This document shows, in pieces, positions 59,000 through 64,000 of a DNA stretch of 64,000 bases (position 1 is its first letter; every line of letters begins with the position of its first letter). Position numbers and translations under genes: made by a program. Under the pieces are notes generated by a model. That model worked only from the letters and a program-made list of their open reading frames with translations, was not told where the DNA came from and did not search any database. Source of the DNA: Blastomyces gilchristii SLH14081 (Eukaryota > Ascomycota > Eurotiomycetes > Onygenales > Ajellomycetaceae); contig NW_003101682.1 in NCBI RefSeq assembly GCF_000003855.2, forward strand, positions 5,708,828-5,772,827. The letters are read 5' to 3'.

Positions 59000-60230
59000 T
59001 TATATCATGATTTTAACATTCACAGTTGAAGCAAGCTCAATACTTATAATATCAAGATTTTCACTCAGAGAATTCTTTTTTCAGAGAATTCAGTGCTTTA
59101 GTAATAATATTCAGATCTAGATTCATTGCATTCAGATGTATAACTTGTATTATAGAAGTCTGATTACTCATTCTTCACTGAGATATACTCAATTGCAGTA
59201 TTTTCTGTTGTAATTGACTCACTTATTCTCATATAATAAGAATATTATATGCTTCCTTCACTGTGCCTGACTGTGAGATTAAGTATTTTCATTTCACTCT
59301 CAACTCAGGTGTAAGATCATGAATAAAGATCTATAAATAAAAAGATGTTAAAAGCTCTTTATTTAATACAAGATAGTGTAAGCTGAAGTATATAAAGTAT
59401 GATATAAGATTACTTACTTATCTATACTCAGTGAAGTATTTATAATACTTATCTTATACATTCACTTTCTCAAAGTTGTGCAAGATTCATTTGAAACACT
59501 TATTTCATATTTATAAGAATGAATATCACTTCAGATCTGTAAGATTCATCTTTTCATCAGTCATTTATAATGACTTTGCTTTTTTATGTAGAAATGCAGC
59601 AGATCTTAAGACTTGATGAAATTTTATTAACTATCTGTCTGTGAGTTCATGTTCAATTCAATAATATAATTATATCTGACTTAGTCAGCTGATTGCAGCA
59701 TCATTTTTTCAGTTATTATTAAAGCTTAATAATTTCAGCAGATCTTTCAGCTTGATATATTTCATACTCAGATTCTTCTTCTACACAGCAGTCTCTGATA
59801 ATATATATGCTTCTGAAGAGATCATGAACAATCATGATAAGATCTTCAGATTCAGTGTAGTTATCTATCTGTATAAACATTCAATCTCTCACTGCAGGTC
59901 TAAGATCTGATTTTCTCTATTCTTATTAATGATGATAATTACATCAGTGAAGCTCTTCATAGTGAATGCTTGATTCACAGTAAATATTAATTGTTATTTG
60001 ACTTTCATCTCAGTCTGCTACTGTGTACATAAGACCTTGATCTTGTTTAGAATTCTTGTATATATACAGAGCTTCAATTTCAGTTCAGCAGTCTCAGTCA
60101 CTTTTCTTACTGCTTTAAGTAAACTCTCTGAGAGATTCTGCATATCTTTCAATTCAGATAGCAGAGAAGAATGTTATTTATATTAACTAGAGAAGATATT
60201 CATTTCAGTGATTTCTCATTGATTGTACAA
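59000..60230 (-). pseudogene. Gypsy-2 gag relic
   Basis: Collinear in reverse with the gypsy-1 gag region, from the initial coding block at about 60,220 to the degenerate zinc-knuckle region near 59,030. No long open frame is left on the coding strand. Confidence 0.6.
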
Positions 60231-60621
60231 TGTCTATCATTATATCACTGTATCATTATATTGCTATATTGTTATATGATTTCTGTTATCATTATATAAC
60301 TCTGATAATAATTACCCTTCTCTTTTATCCTTCTTTTGAGTAGGGAGTGAACTTCTTTGAATCTCATTCACTGCTCTCATTTTCTTTCTCACATCTCATC
60401 TGTTCATGTATTATACATGACATTCATCTGAGTGTGAAGTTTTCCCTCTATAAGCAAAGCAGTATCAATCAGATGCTCTTTCACTCATCACTCTTTGTAC
60501 ACTATCTTTTAAGGTGTTCTAGAACCACACTGGCATGATAACTATGAATTGCTTTGTAGACAGAATTATCACACTCTGAAGAAGCCTGCACTTCTCATCA
60601 GTTTTTAGACATGCTATCAGA

Positions 60622-60814
60622 TGTGATTCAAAGGTTTCTTATCAGTGTATAATTACAGGTGTACACCGGCTTCTTATATATTGTAATATCATATGCTAAA
60701 TTAATTAGTGGCTGCTATGACCCCTTTACACTTGTAAGCAAGTTCAGAAGCAGCCGCGTTATTATCCGATGATTGTACGTTCTTCCAAACCACTGTACGT
60801 TCTTCCGAACCACA
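60622..60814 (-). repeat. Gypsy-2 5' LTR
   Basis: 193 bp, partner of 52,448-52,640. It keeps more CpG (cagccgcgttattatccgat). Confidence 0.9.
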
Positions 60815-60861
60815 GCATTATTTACACTTTCATTTACATGTTACATTCACTGAAGAAGATG

Positions 60862-61129
60862 TGTCAGAAAAAAGAGATTATATACTACTAAACATCATTA
60901 ACATTATATTACTATAATAGTTCTCATCATTATCAGCTTACTACAATACTTGTTTAATACTTGCTTATACTAGCTCTCTTGACTCACATATATATTTTAC
61001 TATAAATAGCTCTATCTTTTGTATGAAATAGATATATTAGATAGTGAATAAATAATATAACAAGCAGATCTTGATACATATAAAATTTATATATCTTTCA
61101 CATATTCATCTGTGACAATCATTTCAACA
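60862..61129 (+). repeat. Copia right LTR
   Basis: Begins TGTCAGAAAAAAGAG and ends CAACA. A CA-rich to AT-rich shift relative to the left LTR reflects transitions. Confidence 0.92.
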
Positions 61130-62030
61130 GTCTTAATATTATAGAGAATATAAGTCTGTTTCTATATAATAATATGAATATTATCAGCAGAATGTAGAGG
61201 AACTGATTATTTATATCTTAAAATAGAAGACTTTGTCAATGATTATATCAATATAGAGTTAATTCTCAAATTTAATAGAAATCTAATATTGCTGTTCTCA
61301 ATCTCCTGCAGAATCTATTAAATATTAAGATATTAAAACTAGATTTAATATATCTCACTGTGCAGAGATCAAAGACTCAGTCAGATCTTGAAGTATACTG
61401 ATTTTATAGTTATTATATCTGCTGATTATGTATTGAATACAGTTGCTGAGATATGTTTTTATACTTTTCTGTCAGAGATGAGCCAGATCAGAAGAGGTGG
61501 TACAAGAGTGAAACTTGATGTAAAGACAGAGAGAGTTTTTCACAGAGAATGCGCTTCAGATGTGTCTGTTAATTATGTACTTGATCCTATTATCAAGATA
61601 TCTTTTTGTATTTTTCTGCTGAATGTGAGTCAGATTGAGAAGGGTGATATGTGAGTGAGACTTGGCATTGATGTTTTGAAACATCAAAGATAGACAGGGT
61701 TTTTATGAAAGTTGTTTCTCAGATATCTTTACAATTACAGATCAGAGATCTTTCAAAATCAAGAAGATTGATGAATATGACTAGGTCTCTTCATCTTACA
61801 ATTTGTATGGCAATTTGGCCCGGGGATGTGGTGTGATAGGGGTGAACAGGGGATAATCCCACACAGGAGTTTCAAACAACATCTGGTTCACATTTGGCTG
61901 GATAACTCCACCATCACACAGGGTATGCAGTCGGCGATGGGGTCAAAATGCTTGTATGATTGAGGGCTTTTTGATGGATCTATCGGCGGGTTCATATTCG
62001 AAAAATTGAGCGAGTTTGTGATGAAGCGCT
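61130..62030 (-). mobile_element. LINE-A, 5' segment
   Basis: Resumes LINE-A after the copia element and aligns with LINE-B 38,320-39,220. It includes the tandem 147-bp units, then a better preserved block (aataattttt-free, with gggataatcccac and atctatcggcggg). It breaks off about 18 bp before the LINE-B 5' end, where gypsy-like sequence begins. Confidence 0.82.
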
Positions 62031-62515
62031 GTGTTTTGTATATGCATAAGCATGTTCAGAAGCAGCTGTGTTATTATTCAGCAGTTATATATTCTTCTAA
62101 ATTACATTCTCTCTCATCAGATTTAGTCACACTTATATGATTATAATATACATTCTAGCTTCATGCAGATTAGTGTGTCACTAGTGTTCATAATAGTGTA
62201 GTCTATTTCTAATTCAGCTAGTATTCTGTATATATTCTTACAAAGAAATCTTCACTATATTACATTACTTATTCACTAACTTTTTTCATTCTTCAATCAT
62301 CTTCTTTATCATTATCATTATTAAACATTATTATCTTATTCAAGATTTCTACTTCTTCTTCTATTTAATACTTTCTATCTGTTCATCTATTACATTATAC
62401 ATGTTTCTGATAATAATTCTCTGTTTTCATAACAAGTGTCTTTATAGTACTCATATCAGATAGTTTATTAACAGTAAGTGTAATGTATTGTGAAATATGA
62501 TCAGAACTTGTTTAT
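62031..62515 (-). mobile_element. Gypsy-3 fragment
   Basis: A truncated LTR (about 62,036-62,106, ending aaattaca) followed by about 400 bp that align with 52,641-53,050 of gypsy-2. The rest is cut off by the next element at 62,516. More AT-rich than gypsy-2 at aligned sites. Confidence 0.8.
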
Positions 62516-64000
62516 TGTGGCGGGCTGCGCCCGATCAATCATATAGACTATTTCATTACACTTCACAGATTCCTACCGTTCCGATTCTCGGTCGCCGATC
62601 CTCGGCTGAAAACCTACAGAATTCCTATTCTTCCGCCCTGAAGCTTCACCGTGTACACCACTGTGTATGTATATAAATATTCACTCTGATCACTGATTCT
62701 CATACTTTCTCTTTCTTTTCTTCTCTAACATTTTTCTCTTTGTTATATAAGACCTATATATTATTCCAATCTATTCGGCGTAGGCCTCTTATACTAGAAA
62801 AATGTTCATTGTCTTCTTATTAGAAATGATTATTCATGTTCATTATTTCCTTATTAGAAATGATTACTCACTGAGATATCTGAATGTGTAACAACATGTA
62901 AGAAATAGAGAAACAGTTAAACAGTTAAGTGAACACTGAGTCTTCAGATAGAAGCTTGCTTATCAGTCACTCTGACTCTGTAACAAGATCTTACAAAGAG
63001 AGTAAGATCTTATAAGAGAATATCAGTGAAAGACTCAAGAGTTCTGACATCTCAGATATATGAGATATTTATATAATTATACTTCTTCAGATTTCACAGA
63101 TATTACATATCTGATAAATGATATAATCATGTCTAACAATAATATAAGAGAACTCTCAAATGTGAATATAGAAGTAATATCACAGTGACTCTGAGCAATG
63201 TTGAAATTACAACAGTGACAGATAGCTGATATACATACAACTTAATAACTTCAATATAAGAAAATTCAATAATTAACTTAATAAGAGATTCATGCAATTT
63301 CAATATCTATAGAATCAAATATAAAAGCACTGAAAGAATACTTAGATACTCTCACATATTTTAATACTTCTGATCTCACTCTCTACTCATCATGAAGAAT
63401 GAAAATGCTTGTGAAACTGAGTGTGAATAAAGATATCATTGATTTACTACTTAATCAAGATTGATATATCAATGAATAATTAAAGAATTGTATGAAACAG
63501 AAGTTTTATTCATGAATAAAAGTATGTGAATCAGCATTATAAATATTTACCAATATTATCAAATATCTTGATATTCTGTTCTGAGACACTGTCATATAAC
63601 AGAAAGTATTAGATTGATTACAGAGTGCTTAAAAGAGAAATACTTCTCTTATAATATTTATCTCTGACTTTGACATCAAGATTCTAGAAGCAGGTGATCA
63701 ATCTTGAGAGAATTGAATGAAGATTAGTATGCTTAAGAAGATATTAACTTTTAAACTCTTACAGGCTCTTGTAAGCATAGATAAAGACCAGACTTATGAA
63801 GATTTCTGTACATAACTCCGGACATTGAATGATCATCTTATCAAGCTCAAGAGTGTATAAAACAGTGATAAAAGATGTTACATCTCAGTTACTCATACAT
63901 TCACATCTGTGTTAAAGAATAACAATAACAATACAGATGTTATGAACTGAGTAGATCTAAATGTCAACACATAAGCAAGAGTCTTCATCATTTGAACAGG
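62516..64000 (+). mobile_element. Start of another LTR retrotransposon, running off the window
   Basis: A new sequence starts TGTGGCGGGCTGCGCCCGAT inside gypsy-3. The first 150 bp are CpG-rich and then give way to AT-rich text. From 63,131 a decayed gag-like frame can be followed (MSNNNIRELSNVNIEVISQ, later SDFDIKILEAGDQS and FKLLQALVSIDKDQTYEDFC). I cannot place the LTR end or the primer site, so copia against gypsy is not settled; the gag text looks copia-like. Confidence 0.5.

Larger units (their letters stand above)
52448..60814 (-). mobile_element. Ty3/gypsy LTR retrotransposon, copy 2 (inverted, inside copia)
   Basis: 8,367 bp in minus orientation, with LTRs 52,448-52,640 and 60,622-60,814 (193 bp each). 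The target duplication is GCAT, or GCATT if the LTR begins GTG, at 52,444-52,447 and 60,815-60,818. It is collinear with gypsy-1 through gag, pol and the antisense gene. Its LTRs carry an 18-bp internal duplication that gypsy-1 lacks, so the two come from distinct source subfamilies. Confidence 0.92.
46988..61129 (+). mobile_element. Ty1/copia LTR retrotransposon, carrying gypsy-2
   Basis: LTRs are 46,988-47,255 and 60,862-61,129, both 268 bp, starting TGTCAG and ending TGACA (right one AACA). Target duplication is GTCTT at 46,983-46,987 and 61,130-61,134. Directly after the left LTR is GTTATGAGCCC, complementary to the anticodon region of initiator tRNA-Met, as in copia. Plus-strand order is gag, integrase, RT, RNase H, the copia order. 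The inserted gypsy-2 takes up 52,448-60,814, leaving about 5.8 kb of copia proper. Confidence 0.92.

Noticed and set aside
23390..64000. Host genes inside the AT-rich compartment
   Set aside because: Every open frame long enough to consider maps to LINE, gypsy, copia or TIR-element sequence, or is a shadow of such sequence. No spliced host gene with normal codon use was found.

Overview
The window looks like a scaffold piece from a filamentous ascomycete, most likely in the Eurotiomycetes. The evidence is short introns with gtatgt/gtgagt donors and ctaac-type branch points, a Zn2Cys6 regulator with a fungal-type transcription factor domain, and an ascomycete laccase. The window splits sharply into two compartments. 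The left third (1 to about 21,575) has balanced base composition, and the rest is very AT-rich repeat. Such a two-compartment genome, with gypsy and LINE elements in the AT-rich part, is reported for Ajellomycetaceae such as Blastomyces. That placement is inference from composition and families; no database was searched.

Gene compartment (1-21,575). Five genes are supported. They are an AANAT/Paa1-like GNAT acetyltransferase (658-1750, minus), the proteasome-shuttle aspartic protease Ddi1 (5030-6580, plus), a small four-helix membrane protein hidden across three exons (7689-8556, minus), a five-exon Zn2Cys6 transcription factor with a predicted 26-nt microexon (9587-12936, minus), and a secreted laccase-type multicopper oxidase (18622-20494, minus). 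A sixth, unrecognised small gene is possible at 3901-4338 (minus). The Ddi1 start codon appears to be created by splicing (AT|G). The genes do not form an obvious pathway cluster. The gaps hold homopolymer runs of 28-32 bases, microsatellites, five copies of the 9-mer TACGGAGTA, and a short LINE-derived fragment about 440 bp upstream of the Ddi1 start.

Repeat compartment (21,576-64,000). No intact host gene is seen. Nearly everything is resolved as nested transposons, using target-site duplications and comparison between copies. An old LINE (LINE-A, minus; segments 21,576-23,389, 41,606-46,987 and 61,130-62,030) was split by a second LINE of the same family (LINE-B; 23,390-27,025 and 35,244-39,238). 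LINE-B carries a Ty3/gypsy element (27,026-35,243). A TIR transposon containing a minisatellite (39,242-41,605) sits on the LINE-B 5' junction. A 504-bp MITE-like element (44,211-44,714) lies in LINE-A, as does a Ty1/copia element (46,988-61,129), which itself contains a second, inverted gypsy copy (52,448-60,814). A third gypsy fragment and the start of another LTR element close the window. The coding remains are full of stop codons. Differences between paired copies are mostly C-to-T/G-to-A, often at CpA/TpG, and CpG is scarce. This is the expected footprint of repeat-induced point mutation (RIP).

The observations I rate highest are the spliced start codon of Ddi1, the conserved Cys-rich antisense gene carried by both gypsy copies, the minisatellite-bearing TIR element, and the resolved nesting order, which agrees with relative RIP damage.
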